NCBI GenBank assembly: GCA_027621385.1
Contig: JAQCBQ010000003.1
Span: forward strand, 1 to 34,302
Length of the DNA: 34,302 nt
Direction of reading: 5' to 3'
Origin: Bacteroidota bacterium
Lineage (GTDB): Bacteria; Bacteroidota; Bacteroidia; CAIKAF01
Made by a program: the position numbers and the translations under genes. Positions 8,621 through 16,340 of the stretch are shown here, piece by piece. The number at the start of each line of letters is the position of its first letter. Within the stretch, counting starts at the first letter, position 1. The notes under the pieces were generated by a model. That model searched no databases. It had not been told where the DNA came from and saw only the letters and a list, made by a program, of their open reading frames with translations.

Positions 8621-9451
8621 TTATTCTTTTCGTTTTGGTTCCTGAGGCGTTTTTGATCCTCCGGAATATTTTAATTCAGGGAATGCTTTGACAAATTCTT
8701 CATGGCATTTTCCAACGGCTACCATAACATCGTATGTGGTAGCCTGAGCCACAAATTCTGTCCCTAGATTGCAAAATTTCACGAATTCTTCTAAGTCTTC
8801 AGGGGCAAGCCCTGTAATGCGCTGAAGCATGTCGGGAGTTAATCTTGCCTGAGCTTTGGCCTCCATAACGTCGCCCGACATCAAATCTCTTAGCTTATCC
8901 ATTTCTTTGGCTTGCCGACTGAATTTTTCATACAGTTTGGTAAACGGACCGGATAAGAGAACTCCCGTTCCAGGTCTTGGACTGTAATAGCCTTGTCGAA
9001 GTCGCCCCTCAGCCAGTGAGCGCTCGTTTTCAGCTACCCCCATTTTGCGGATTTGTTCAATGACTCGGTCGTAGGTGAATTGATTGAATTTGTAGGCCTC
9101 CAAATCATAGACAATGGGCTTCAGCAAGGCATTGAATGAAAATATGGGGGTTTGGGTTTCTTGGGGTAGAAAAAACCGGGTTACTTCATAGCCAATGGCT
9201 TGAAATTCTAGGGTGTCGTTTCTGCGTACCAATAAATTGTAGTATCCTGTGCCATCAGAAATCACGCCTTGACGTGTTCTGGGATTAATAATATGAGCAA
9301 AGGGAATGGGGTACAGCGAGTCTGCGCGCAAAACATAACCTGAGATTTGAACCAAATCGCTGGAGGCTTCTTTGGTTTGCCCCCAGACGCTTGAAATTGT
9401 CAGCAGTAGCAATAACCAAACATGAAAGAGGAGGTTTCTTGACGGGGCCAT
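8621..9451 (-). CDS. Exported protein with carboxypeptidase-regulatory-like (CarboxypepD_reg) domain (276 aa)
   Basis: I take the ATG at 9451 rather than a longer frame reaching 9565, because it starts directly at a signal peptide ([24 protein letters not shown]), avoids overlap with the upstream gene and has a TACCTTTG box right before it. Residues about 33-100 ([19 protein letters not shown]...[27 protein letters not shown]) form the beta-sandwich domain seen at the N-terminus of many Bacteroidota outer-membrane proteins. The remainder is helical and charged, with no TonB barrel, so this is a stand-alone periplasmic protein of unknown role. It ends one base before obgE and is probably cotranscribed with it. 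Confidence 0.78.
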   Translation of the reverse strand: MAPSRNLLFHVWLLLLLTISSVWGQTKEASSDLVQISGYVLRADSLYPIPFAHIINPRTRQGVISDGTGYYNLLVRRNDTLEFQAIGYEVTRFFLPQETQTPIFSFNALLKPIVYDLEAYKFNQFTYDRVIEQIRKMGVAENERSLAEGRLRQGYYSPRPGTGVLLSGPFTKLYEKFSRQAKEMDKLRDLMSGDVMEAKAQARLTPDMLQRITGLAPEDLEEFVKFCNLGTEFVAQATTYDVMVAVGKCHEEFVKAFPELKYSGGSKTPQEPKRKE

Positions 9452-9454
9452 GCA

Positions 9455-9462
9455 CAAAGGTA
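9455..9462 (-). promoter_or_regulatory. -7 box TACCTTTG three bases before the ATG at 9451
   Basis: Read on the minus strand, TACCTTTG is a full match to TAnnTTTG and ends 3 bases before the chosen start codon. It would drive this gene with obgE and the PAP2 gene, with a leaderless or nearly leaderless message. A -33 TTTG is not obvious. Confidence 0.4.
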
Positions 9463-9530
9463 ATAAAGCTAAGGTTCTGTATGGTTTTGTTTTACCTGCC
9501 CAACAGGGTTTAGGTCTATTCCCTACTGAT

Positions 9531-10400
9531 TTAGTCTTGTCTTTTTGATTTGATGTTGGGACCAAAGCGCTGAATCTGTCCCGGTTTGCCTAAGTCTTGG
9601 CTAGGATTTTTAAGATCCACATTGGGAATCAATACCCATTCTTCGCCATTAAACTCTAGGGCATCATAACTAAGGTCAGGTCCATAAAAGGCAAACTGCG
9701 ATTTCAATTCGGGCGAGGCCGGCGCCAAATGGTCCATGACAATTCGATTCCCTTCCTTTTCTAATTTAAGCATCATGCTGGCTTGGGCTGAATACCGGAA
9801 TGTTTTTCGTCCAATTTTAGCTCCTTCCCAAAGGATTAAGCGGCTGCCAAATTGGGGAAGTCCGGACCGGTCAAACGACAAGACTTCAACATGCTTGAAA
9901 TGAATATTCTCTTCTCCGGGATTAAAGCCCAACAGAAGAAAATGGAGCTGCCCTTTTCGCTTGAATGGAACCGCCTCATACACCAACATGGCGGGCCATT
10001 TTCCTCCCGATAGTACTTTTTTTGCCAGATTGAAATCCCATAAGGTTATGGCCTCGCTGCGTTCAAGTGCCAACACCGATTTTTGTTTATGGTCATACAT
10101 CAGCCCCCAACTGTGAAATCCTGATGCAGATCGAGTCAGCCAGGTGTACAGTGAGGTATGTTTACCCTTTAAACTAACCTGAGAAATGCTGGGGAGACTG
10201 TCTGTTGGTAAAGGGAGCCCGAGTTCCAAATTTTCTTGCAGGCCCAACCACAACGAATCGGCCTTAGCCAGCCATTGTTGCTCAGTAAGGTTTGGAGCCA
10301 AAGAAGCCTGATGCAAGGCCCCTAGGCGCTGCCAGCTCACTTGACCCATGAGTTGGGAGGTTAGAAAAATAAGGACAATGCTTGTTTTCCAGCTTTTCAT
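9531..10400 (-). CDS. Exported protein of unknown function (289 aa)
   Basis: The frame is open from 10427, but the ATG at 10400 begins a proper signal peptide (MKSWKTSIVLIFLTSQLMGQ), so I use it. The mature protein begins VSWQRLGALHQ. It has no known catalytic motif. Features such as LYTWLTRSASGFHSWGLMYDHKQKSVLAL and EDHLAP-like turns suggest a soluble beta-rich periplasmic fold. The protein ends in a basic tail (NIKSKRQD). It is the first gene of the minus-strand group leading to obgE, but the 79-bp gap and the promoter-like box behind it may separate transcription. I do not recognise the family. Confidence 0.7.
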   Translation of the reverse strand: MKSWKTSIVLIFLTSQLMGQVSWQRLGALHQASLAPNLTEQQWLAKADSLWLGLQENLELGLPLPTDSLPSISQVSLKGKHTSLYTWLTRSASGFHSWGLMYDHKQKSVLALERSEAITLWDFNLAKKVLSGGKWPAMLVYEAVPFKRKGQLHFLLLGFNPGEENIHFKHVEVLSFDRSGLPQFGSRLILWEGAKIGRKTFRYSAQASMMLKLEKEGNRIVMDHLAPASPELKSQFAFYGPDLSYDALEFNGEEWVLIPNVDLKNPSQDLGKPGQIQRFGPNIKSKRQD

Positions 10401-10433
10401 GATTTCAGTAAAACGGAAAACAATCAAAAATCA

Positions 10434-10448
10434 TGCATCAAAGATGCA
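10434..10448 (-). terminator. Small hairpin plus T-run at the ferredoxin gene end
   Basis: On the minus strand TGCATC, loop TTT and GATGCA form a 6-bp stem over the ferredoxin stop codon, followed shortly by ATGATTTTTG. The stem is short and AT-rich, so this is only a weak intrinsic-terminator candidate. Confidence 0.3.
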
Positions 10449-10785
10449 ACTTATCTTTTTTGGCAAACAATTCAGCCTCTGTTTCACGAATCAGTTCGTC
10501 ATCAACACAGCAATCTACAGGGCAAACTGCGGCACATTGTGGCTCATCATGAAAACCAACACATTCGGTGCATTTATCGGAAACGATATAATACACATCC
10601 ATAGAAACCGCATTTTGAGACGCATGGGCATCAATGCTGGTTCCGCTTCTCAAAACAAAATTTCCTGAAACCGATGTCCCATCGGCAATTTTCCATTCTA
10701 CCCCCCCTTCATAAATTGCATTGTTTGGGCATTCTGGCTCGCAGGCTCCACAATTAATGCAATCATCGGTTATTTTAATAGCCAT
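10438..10785 (-). CDS. Dicluster [4Fe-4S] ferredoxin (115 aa)
   Basis: Two iron-sulphur binding patterns are visible. The first is Cys9, Cys12, Cys15 and Cys19 (CINCGACEPECPNNAI). The second, spaced CxxC-x8-CxxxC, is Cys72, Cys75, Cys84 and Cys88 (CTECVGFHDEPQCAAVCPVD). This is the bacterial dicluster ferredoxin layout, with an insert of about 50 residues between the clusters. It would carry electrons at low potential in the cytoplasm. The gene is divergent from an acyl-CoA reductase gene with 32 bases between the start codons, an arrangement I recall from other Bacteroidota. A functional link to the reductase is inference, since LuxC-type reductases use NADPH. The start codon is secure because the first cysteine follows closely. 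Confidence 0.93.
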   Translation of the reverse strand: MAIKITDDCINCGACEPECPNNAIYEGGVEWKIADGTSVSGNFVLRSGTSIDAHASQNAVSMDVYYIVSDKCTECVGFHDEPQCAAVCPVDCCVDDELIRETEAELFAKKDKLHL

Positions 10786-10810
10786 ATCAACAATCGTTTT
10801 AAGATATTTG

Positions 10811-10818
10811 CAAAAGTA
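10811..10818 (-). promoter_or_regulatory. -7 box TACTTTTG for the ferredoxin gene, overlapping the opposing start codon
   Basis: On the minus strand TACTTTTG is a full match to TAnnTTTG and lies 25 bases upstream of the ferredoxin ATG at 10785. Its first base is the A of the acyl-CoA reductase start codon at 10818. The same octamer occurs before ndk. Confidence 0.55.
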
Positions 10819-11843
10819 TGAAAAATATCCCCCTTTTAAGGGATAGGCTGCAGGTTTTGGAATCGATGGGTTTAGCCATGGAAAAGATACTGAGTCCTAG
10901 TCCCTCGAAGCCCAATCCAATTCTCCAGGCGGCTCAGCAAGGAAACCCTTGGTTTACTGAAAATGAACTGCTTCGGTCCATCGGCGCCCTTCGGCCTTGG
11001 TTGAAATCAGAGCGACTGCTTCAATGGCTGAATCACGAGGGTATGCCTGAAGAGCCCTTTATTCCCAAAACGATTGGAATTATTATGGCTGGGAATATTC
11101 CCCTGGTGAATTTTCTGGATGCATTGGCGGTTTGGCTCTCTGGAAATAAGGCCCTAATAAAATTGAGCAGCTCAGATGCCATTTTGCTTCCCTATTTCGT
11201 TCAAGAGTCCGGTATGCCAGAAAGCATGGTGGAGTTTGTGGATCGGAAATTAACCGGCTACGACGCCGTGGTGGCCACCGGAAGTGCCAATTCTAATCGT
11301 TATTTTGAATATTACTTTCGGCAAGTTCCACATATTTTACGCAGCAGCCGAAGCAGCGCCGCTCTGCTCAATGGCGATGAAAGCAGCTCTGATTTGATGC
11401 AGCTGGGAAAGGATGTGTTTTCGTATTATGGTCTGGGCTGTCGAAATGTTTCACACCTGTTGCTTCCTTCAAATTATGACTTTGAGCCTTTGATTCAGTG
11501 CTGGAAGGAATCGTTCAGCCATGTCGGTCTTCACAGCCGGTACATGAATAATTACGACTATCAAAAGGCCGTTTTATTGGTAGCCAATATCCCTTTTATA
11601 GACGGAGAATTCTTTCTGCTTACGAAATCCAATGCGCTGGCCTCACCGGTATCCGTTATTCACTACAGTTATTATGATGAATACAACGCCATGTTGGATT
11701 GGAAAGAAAAAAATGAGCTGCAATGCTGCGTGGGTACAACCCATATCCCCTTTGGCGGAAGCCAGGAACCCGATCTGCTCGATTATCCCGATGATGTTAA
11801 TCTGATGCAATTCTTAAAAGGACTGCAACCAAAATCAAAGTGA
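10818..11843 (+). CDS. LuxC-type acyl-CoA reductase (341 aa)
   Basis: The protein is recognisable as the LuxC/aldehyde-dehydrogenase-like acyl-CoA reductase family: IGIIMAGNIPLVNFLDALAV at about 86-105, ALIKLSSSD at 112-120, VATGSANSNRYFEYYF at 152-167, and FSYYGLGCRNVSH around Cys208, the likely acyl-accepting cysteine. The family reduces fatty acyl-CoA or acyl-thioesters to aldehydes. It is shorter than LuxC of luminous bacteria (about 480 aa), as is usual in Bacteroidota. No luxA, luxB, luxD or luxE is nearby, so light production is not implied; a role in lipid or aldehyde metabolism is possible but unknown. The gene is divergent from the ferredoxin gene. Confidence 0.88.
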   Translation: MKNIPLLRDRLQVLESMGLAMEKILSPSPSKPNPILQAAQQGNPWFTENELLRSIGALRPWLKSERLLQWLNHEGMPEEPFIPKTIGIIMAGNIPLVNFLDALAVWLSGNKALIKLSSSDAILLPYFVQESGMPESMVEFVDRKLTGYDAVVATGSANSNRYFEYYFRQVPHILRSSRSSAALLNGDESSSDLMQLGKDVFSYYGLGCRNVSHLLLPSNYDFEPLIQCWKESFSHVGLHSRYMNNYDYQKAVLLVANIPFIDGEFFLLTKSNALASPVSVIHYSYYDEYNAMLDWKEKNELQCCVGTTHIPFGGSQEPDLLDYPDDVNLMQFLKGLQPKSK

Positions 11844-11849
11844 ATAATG

Positions 11850-11857
11850 TATCTTTA
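11850..11857 (+). promoter_or_regulatory. -7-like box TATCTTTA before the small secreted protein gene
   Basis: TATCTTTA fits TAnnTTT(G/A) and lies 18 bases before the ATG at 11876, a normal distance for a short leader. It begins 6 bases after the stop of the acyl-CoA reductase gene. No strong -33 box is seen. Confidence 0.35.
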
Positions 11858-11875
11858 ACGTAAAATACACCGATT

Positions 11876-12301
11876 ATGAAAATGTTTTGTGCTCTTCTTT
11901 TGTCCTTTTCTTCGCTGTTGGGCATGGCTCAAACCAATCAAAAAGCGTTGGACGATTTTTCTACCCGCTTTGGAGGAGAAGCCTCTTGGGCCAATGAAGG
12001 TGGACAAATCGTGGCTTCATTCAAAAAAGGAGCCGGTCCTGCCTATGCCGAATATTCTACCGATGGTCAATTCCTTGGATTAGCCAGCCTTACCGATTTT
12101 AATGCTCTTCCTGAAAAGGCCAAAGAAACCTTAAATCGCGGATTTACCGGCTCAGGTGGAATGTATCAGGTGGAATATGTGCGCGTGTTCTCCACCGAAA
12201 GCAGTCCAAAGTTTGCAGCGCTAATGTCTGCCAATGGTCAACATTTGAAATTGTATTTCAATGAGGCCGGCGATATGGTGCAGCGCTCCATCTGGCAATA
12301 A
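11876..12301 (+). CDS. Small secreted protein, PepSY-like/DUF2874-like fold suspected (141 aa)
   Basis: A signal peptide is clear (MKMFCALLLSFSSLLGMAQ, cleavage after AQ). The mature 120 residues show the pattern of small periplasmic PepSY-like proteins: an N-terminal helix (KALDDFSTRFG), a W-containing strand, then strands such as IVASFKKGAGPAYAEYSTDGQFLG, then LPEKAKETLNRGF. The resemblance is by pattern only and the role is unknown. The stop codon at 12299-12301 abuts the stop codon of the convergent rlmH gene with no base in between, so transcripts from the two strands must overlap at their ends unless they stop inside the genes. Confidence 0.68.
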   Translation: MKMFCALLLSFSSLLGMAQTNQKALDDFSTRFGGEASWANEGGQIVASFKKGAGPAYAEYSTDGQFLGLASLTDFNALPEKAKETLNRGFTGSGGMYQVEYVRVFSTESSPKFAALMSANGQHLKLYFNEAGDMVQRSIWQ

Positions 12302-12787
12302 TTATCCGGTTAACCCGGCTTTGTGGTACGATTCATTCTTTAGAATCGTCATGGCTCTATACACCTGCTCTGTCATTACCAAGCGGGCCATTTCGTGCGG
12401 CAAGGTGAAGTCCGATAAGGTCCAATGGTTCGGATACCTCAACTTAAATTCGGCCGTAAATCCGTTCGCGCCCCCCAACACCAAGCCTATTTTTCGTTGG
12501 TTGCGCTGCTGAAAAGACTCAATTGCGCTAGCCAATTGGGTTGAGCTCTGACGCTTTCCATGCTCATCCAATAAAACGACCACATCCAAGGTGCTCAGAA
12601 TTTTATCCATCCGTTCGCATTCAATCCGGGCTTTTTCCTGATCTGAATAGTGGCCTTTTACATCTGCAACCTCAATCAATTTAAGTTTTAAATAATGTTT
12701 TAAACGCTCCTCATACAGGCGGCAGCCTTCAATGGCATACTTTTGCTGCAGTTTTCCAACAGCTACAATGCTCAATTCAATCGACAT
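12302..12787 (-). CDS. rlmH: 23S rRNA (pseudouridine-1915-N3) methyltransferase RlmH
   Basis: RlmH/YbeA-family SPOUT methyltransferase: N-terminal IELSIVAVGKL, the SAM-binding knot GLVLGGANGF (GGANG at 105-109), then LSDFTLPHEMARLVMTEQVYRAMTILKNESYHK, where His131 and the EQxYRA segment are diagnostic. The ATG at 12787 gives 161 aa, close to the usual 155-160; an upstream ATG at 12814 would add nine unconserved residues. RlmH methylates pseudouridine 1915 of 23S rRNA on the assembled 70S ribosome. It is divergent from the DUF4783-nadC-yihY operon, with only 39 bases between start codons, so the two directions must share regulatory DNA. Confidence 0.96.
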   Translation of the reverse strand: MSIELSIVAVGKLQQKYAIEGCRLYEERLKHYLKLKLIEVADVKGHYSDQEKARIECERMDKILSTLDVVVLLDEHGKRQSSTQLASAIESFQQRNQRKIGLVLGGANGFTAEFKLRYPNHWTLSDFTLPHEMARLVMTEQVYRAMTILKNESYHKAGLTG

Positions 12788-12826
12788 TGGCTTAATTTTT
12801 GTGCAATTTTGCATTTATTTTTTGGT

Positions 12827-13210
12827 ATGCGCCGATTCCTTTTCGTTTTTCTTTGTGCCATTCCCCTGTGGGTTGTTGGACAATCTCCTGTACAGTTGGC
12901 CAGAACTGCCCTCCTTCAAAAGGATGCGGCAGCCTTTGTGCAACAAGCCCATCCAACCCTGAACGTACGCATTTTATCCAATGAGGGCGTGTATTCCCAA
13001 GCTCAAGCCGCTCAACTCATCCGTTCCTTTTTTAAAGAATACCCCGGATATTCTGTTGCGATAGATCAGGTACACGAGAAAAAAGGACAGCCTCATTTTT
13101 TTATTGGGGAATGGAAAACCAACCGAAAAAAATTCAGAATCTATGTCCTATTCAAAGAATTGAATGGGATTGAACGCGTTCACTCCTTTGAAGTGCAAGA
13201 AAATGATTGA
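12827..13210 (+). CDS. DUF4783-like secreted protein upstream of nadC (127 aa)
   Basis: I choose the ATG at 12827 because it starts a clean signal peptide (MRRFLFVFLCAIPLWVVGQ); the open frame back to 12743 runs into rlmH. The mature part (QLARTALLQKDAAAFVQQAHPTLNVRI..., then FFKEYPGYSVAIDQVHEKKGQPHFFIGEW and YVLFKELNGIERVHSFEVQ) has the helix-then-curved-sheet pattern of NTF2-like DUF4783 proteins. These are small periplasmic proteins of unknown function that lie just before nadC in many Bacteroidota. The last 8 bases overlap the nadC start, so translation is coupled. Confidence 0.75.
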   Translation: MRRFLFVFLCAIPLWVVGQSPVQLARTALLQKDAAAFVQQAHPTLNVRILSNEGVYSQAQAAQLIRSFFKEYPGYSVAIDQVHEKKGQPHFFIGEWKTNRKKFRIYVLFKELNGIERVHSFEVQEND

Positions 13211-14063
13211 TGCCAATTCTTCCTTCACCTCCTTTTTACATCAAGCATTTAACGAGGATGGTTCTGATTTGGGCGATGTAACCTCATTGGGCATTTTCGG
13301 TAAGCATCAACAGGCAAAGGCCCTGTGGTTGGCCAAAGAAGATGGAGTGTTTTCTGGGGCTCAGTACATTGCACCGATTTTTCAATTTGTTGACCCCAAT
13401 GCGCAATGCAATCTGTTGATTCATGATGGCCAACCTTTTCATTCAGGAGATGTATTGTTGGAAGTTCATGGGCTGGCTCATGCCTTGCTCTCCAGCGAAC
13501 GCATTGCCTTGAACCTGGTGCAGCGCATGTGCGGCATTGCCACCAAAACCCATACCCTCTGCCAACGCATAGCTCATACCCATTGCCGCTTGTTGGATAC
13601 GCGCAAAACAACTCCGCTGCTGCGCAGTTTTGAAAAAGAAGCGGTAAGGCATGGGGGAGGTCAAAATCACCGCATCGGACTTTTCGATATGTGCATGATT
13701 AAAGACAACCATCGGGATTTTGCCGGTGGCATTACCCCCGCATTTCAACGCCTAACACAGTACTTGAAATCCCAACATTTGGATTTGCCGATTGAAATCG
13801 AAACCCGCAACCTCGACGACGTAGCTGAAGTTCTTGCTTTACATGCACCCGTTAAACGCATCATGTTTGATAATTTCAGTCCCGAGCAGGTCCGCCTGGC
13901 CGTAAATTTGGTGCAGGGCTCCATCGAAACCGAAGCCAGCGGAGGCATCAATGAGTCCAATTTGGTCAGCTATGCTGAAACAGGAGTCGATTTCATTTCT
14001 ATGGGAGCCTTAACCCATTCGGTTCGAAGCATCGATATTAGTATGAAAGCGTTTCTGCCATGA
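13203..14063 (+). CDS. nadC: Nicotinate-nucleotide pyrophosphorylase (carboxylating), quinolinate phosphoribosyltransferase
   Basis: NadC converts quinolinate and PRPP to nicotinate mononucleotide, CO2 and pyrophosphate in de novo NAD synthesis. Family landmarks are present in order: N-terminal EDGSDLGDVTS, ALNLVQRMCGIATKT, the PRPP/quinolinate-binding LLDTRKTTPLLRSFEKEAVRHGGGQNHRIGL-type block (written here as a shortened description of residues about 125-160), MIKDNH, IEIETRNLDDV, IMFDNFSPE, and the C-terminal phosphate loop ASGGINE and GVDFISMGALTHS. The length of 286 aa is normal. The ATG at 13203 is preferred over 13164, which would add 13 unconserved residues. It overlaps DUF4783 upstream and shares an ATGA overlap with yihY downstream. 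Confidence 0.97.
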   Translation: MIDANSSFTSFLHQAFNEDGSDLGDVTSLGIFGKHQQAKALWLAKEDGVFSGAQYIAPIFQFVDPNAQCNLLIHDGQPFHSGDVLLEVHGLAHALLSSERIALNLVQRMCGIATKTHTLCQRIAHTHCRLLDTRKTTPLLRSFEKEAVRHGGGQNHRIGLFDMCMIKDNHRDFAGGITPAFQRLTQYLKSQHLDLPIEIETRNLDDVAEVLALHAPVKRIMFDNFSPEQVRLAVNLVQGSIETEASGGINESNLVSYAETGVDFISMGALTHSVRSIDISMKAFLP

Positions 14064-14956
14064 AGGGCCGTTGGATTGTGTTCTTGCTTGGCAAACCCGA
14101 ACTTCAAGGTTGGCTGAAGCAAGTACAATCGTTTTCCCCGCCTGGATTCGGCGGAGTTTCCCTGTGGCGCATCGCCAATTACTTTTTAAACGGAGATCAA
14201 CGCAACAGCTTGTCGCTGCGCGCTTCATCGGTGGCATTCCAGCTGATGCTCGCCTTTTTTCCCTTTTTGATTTTTTTGGTGAGCCTGATTCCATTTTTTC
14301 CGGGAGGACAGCTTGGATATGAGTGGTTTCGGCTGGGCGAGGAGCTGCTTCCGCCACCTCTTTTTGAAGTGGTTGGTCCCATCATTGCCGATGTACTTCT
14401 GAAAAAAAGGGAGGGCTTTGTATGGATTACTTTGTTTGTTGGATTATGGCTCTCTTCAGCCGGAATAAAGGGTTTGATTCAGGCCTTCAATGCCTCAGCT
14501 TTAATTTTAGAAGAACGAAAACCCGGTCAAGTTCGAATTATTTCGCTGTTGGTTATGCTGTTGGGCAGCTTGGCCTTAGGCTTGGCCATCACCATTTTTC
14601 AGGCCATAGACTTTTTATCTGGAACGTTCGCCTGGCTTTCAAGTCACTTGGGCTGGTTGTTTAGCCTCGGCATGACCTGGGTGTTTGTAGCGGCCTTATT
14701 TCGCATTGCGCCGGCAAAATCCTTGGGACTTCGCTTTTTCTCAGCCGGAAGTTGGATTGCTTCCCTGTTTTTACTCTTATTTTCCTGGGCTTTTGGGCTC
14801 TATGTCGAGCGGTTTTTCCAATACAATAAGGTGTTTGGCGTGGTGGGCGCCGTTCCAATGGCCATGATTTTTTTATACCTGGCCGCGTTGGCCTTGCTCA
14901 TTGGATTTGATGTGGATGCCGGAATTGCAAGGGGGAAGGCGGCTTCAAAAGGTTGA
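14060..14956 (+). CDS. YihY/BrkB-family integral membrane protein (298 aa)
   Basis: The protein matches the YihY/virulence factor BrkB family (once mis-annotated as RNase BN): SLRASSVAFQLMLAFFPFLIFLV near residues 50-75, then about five further hydrophobic helices, including VWITLFVGLWLSSAGIKGLIQAFN and a C-terminal GAVPMAMIFLYLAALALLIGFDVDAG. This fits six transmembrane segments in the inner membrane. Transport activity has been suggested for the family but is not settled. The start overlaps the nadC stop as ATGA (14060-14063), so it is the last gene of that operon. A GC-rich palindromic repeat begins 15 bases after its stop. Confidence 0.9.
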   Translation: MKGRWIVFLLGKPELQGWLKQVQSFSPPGFGGVSLWRIANYFLNGDQRNSLSLRASSVAFQLMLAFFPFLIFLVSLIPFFPGGQLGYEWFRLGEELLPPPLFEVVGPIIADVLLKKREGFVWITLFVGLWLSSAGIKGLIQAFNASALILEERKPGQVRIISLLVMLLGSLALGLAITIFQAIDFLSGTFAWLSSHLGWLFSLGMTWVFVAALFRIAPAKSLGLRFFSAGSWIASLFLLLFSWAFGLYVERFFQYNKVFGVVGAVPMAMIFLYLAALALLIGFDVDAGIARGKAASKG

Positions 14957-14971
14957 TTTTAGGTTTGATTT

Positions 14972-15121
14972 GGGCGGCAGACGGGCTTTCAGGGCTAGTC
15001 CGCTTCAAAAGCTGATTGGTACAGCGGCTTTGCGGGGGCTTCCAAGGTCGCCTCCGCAGCGCGCGTACCATTCAGCTTTTGTGCGCGTACTAGCTCCTTC
15101 AATCCCTGCCGCGGGGCGGCG
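14972..15121 (+). repeat. GC-rich palindromic intergenic element, copy A
   Basis: The 226-bp gap between the convergent yihY and GAPDH genes holds a structured element. Its 5' end is GGGCGGCAGACGGGCTTTC (14972-14990) and its 3' end is TTCAATCCCTGCCGC (15098-15112) plus a short GCCGC-GGG-GCGGC hairpin to 15120. Between them are pairing arms: GCTAGT (14994-14999) with ACTAGC (15089-15094), and CAAAAGCTGATTGGTAC (15006-15022) with its near-complement at 15065-15081 (16 of 17 positions pair). The two end motifs recur in copies B and C, but the arm sequences do not. No coding sequence is supported here. Confidence 0.85.
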
Positions 15122-15182
15122 ATTAAAATTAAATTTCTAGGAAAATTGAAAACGGCTTTAAGCCCGGTTCTGCTTTTGAAAT

Positions 15183-16187
15183 CTAAGACATTTTTCCAAC
15201 CAAAACACACAAATCTGCCAAGCGGTTTGAATAGCCGGCTTCATTGTCATACCAGCCAAATACCTTTACTAGGTTGTCTTTAACAAAGGTCAGTTCAGCA
15301 TCAAATATGCAGGAATGTGGATTTCCTACAATGTCGGCCGATACAATCGGATCTTCGGTGTATTCTAAAATTCCTTTCAATTCATTTTCAGCCGCTTTTT
15401 TAAACGCCGCATTTAAGGTTGCCGCATCCACCGGATTGCGAACAATAAGCGACATGTCGGTTAGACTGCCCGTGGGCGTTGGTACCCGGACGGAAGTCCC
15501 ATCCAATTTACCACTCAAATGGGGGAAAATTTTTCCGATGGCACGGGCAGCGCCGGTTGATGTTGGAACCAACGATAAGGCGGCAGCCCGGGCCCGACGC
15601 AAATCGCTATGCGGTGCATCCTGCAAGCGCTGGTCGGCCGTGTAGGCATGGATGGTATTCATAAAACCATTTTCAATGCCACATACATCATCTACAATTT
15701 TCACCAAAGGACTCACGCAATTGGTGGTGCAAGAAGCATTGGAAATAATCGTGTCAGAAGCAGTTAAACTTCCTTCGTTGGCTCCCAAAACCACCATTTT
15801 AATGTCTGAAGATTTTGCCGGAGCAGACAACAGCACTTTTTTAGCTCCCGCCTGAATGTGCTTAGATGCACTTTCTGAATCTAAAAATAAGCCGGTGCAC
15901 TCCAATACCACATCAATATTCATTTCTTTCCATGGCAGTTCCGCCGGATTTTTTATGGCCGTAATTCGAATTTCATGACCGTTTACCACAAGATTTCCTT
16001 CTTGGGTGCTTACCGTGCCCAAAAATCTTCCATGAATGGAATCGTATTTCAATAAGTGGGCTAGGGCAGTGGCCCCTGTCAAATCATTGATGGCAACGAC
16101 TTCAACATCTTCTTTGGTTTGTAAGGCCCGAAAGGTGATGCGGCCAATTCGACCAAATCCATTGATAGCAACCCGAATTTTTTTCAT
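15183..16187 (-). CDS. gap: Glyceraldehyde-3-phosphate dehydrogenase, type I
   Basis: The enzyme oxidises glyceraldehyde-3-phosphate to 1,3-bisphosphoglycerate in glycolysis, or the reverse. Visible signatures are the Rossmann start VAINGFGRIGRITFRAL, Asp35 in INDLTG (NAD preference), the active site SNASCTTNC with nucleophile Cys153, His180 in NTIHAYTADQ, and the inorganic-phosphate loop HSDLRRARAAALSLVPTSTGAA. The C-terminus has WYDNEAGYSNRLADL. The length of 334 aa is typical. It is a single-gene unit with a good -7 box upstream and the palindromic element A downstream. Confidence 0.98.
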   Translation of the reverse strand: MKKIRVAINGFGRIGRITFRALQTKEDVEVVAINDLTGATALAHLLKYDSIHGRFLGTVSTQEGNLVVNGHEIRITAIKNPAELPWKEMNIDVVLECTGLFLDSESASKHIQAGAKKVLLSAPAKSSDIKMVVLGANEGSLTASDTIISNASCTTNCVSPLVKIVDDVCGIENGFMNTIHAYTADQRLQDAPHSDLRRARAAALSLVPTSTGAARAIGKIFPHLSGKLDGTSVRVPTPTGSLTDMSLIVRNPVDAATLNAAFKKAAENELKGILEYTEDPIVSADIVGNPHSCIFDAELTFVKDNLVKVFGWYDNEAGYSNRLADLCVLVGKMS

Positions 16188-16210
16188 GGTGTATTGAAAT
16201 TAATTTGGCG

Positions 16211-16218
16211 CAAACTTA
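16211..16218 (-). promoter_or_regulatory. -7 box TAAGTTTG for gap
   Basis: On the minus strand TAAGTTTG is a full TAnnTTTG match lying 23 bases before the GAPDH ATG. The -33 element is not a clear TTTG, but the position and octamer are good. Confidence 0.5.
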
Positions 16219-16340
16219 ATATTTAAGAGCCTAAACTCCCCATGTTTTTTAGAATATTAACCCCTTTTTTCTGCTTTCAGGCTTAACATTTGCTTTTACC
16301 CTTTGCAATTGCGAAATTTGCAGAACATACGTTATCGAAC

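Noticed and set aside
9452-9565. N-terminal extension of the exported protein upstream of obgE
   Set aside because: The extra 38 residues are polar, precede a complete signal peptide, overlap the upstream gene end and cover the promoter-like box.
10438-11843. LuxC-type reductase as part of a bioluminescence operon
   Set aside because: No luciferase subunits, acyltransferase or synthetase genes are in the window, and short LuxC-like proteins are widespread in non-luminous Bacteroidota.
12743-12826. Upstream extension of the DUF4783-like gene
   Set aside because: It runs antisense into rlmH and places a signal peptide internally; the ATG at 12827 gives a normal exported protein.
13249-13960. 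Minus-strand frames of 71-120 codons inside nadC
   Set aside because: They are antisense shadows of a well-conserved gene and have no family resemblance.
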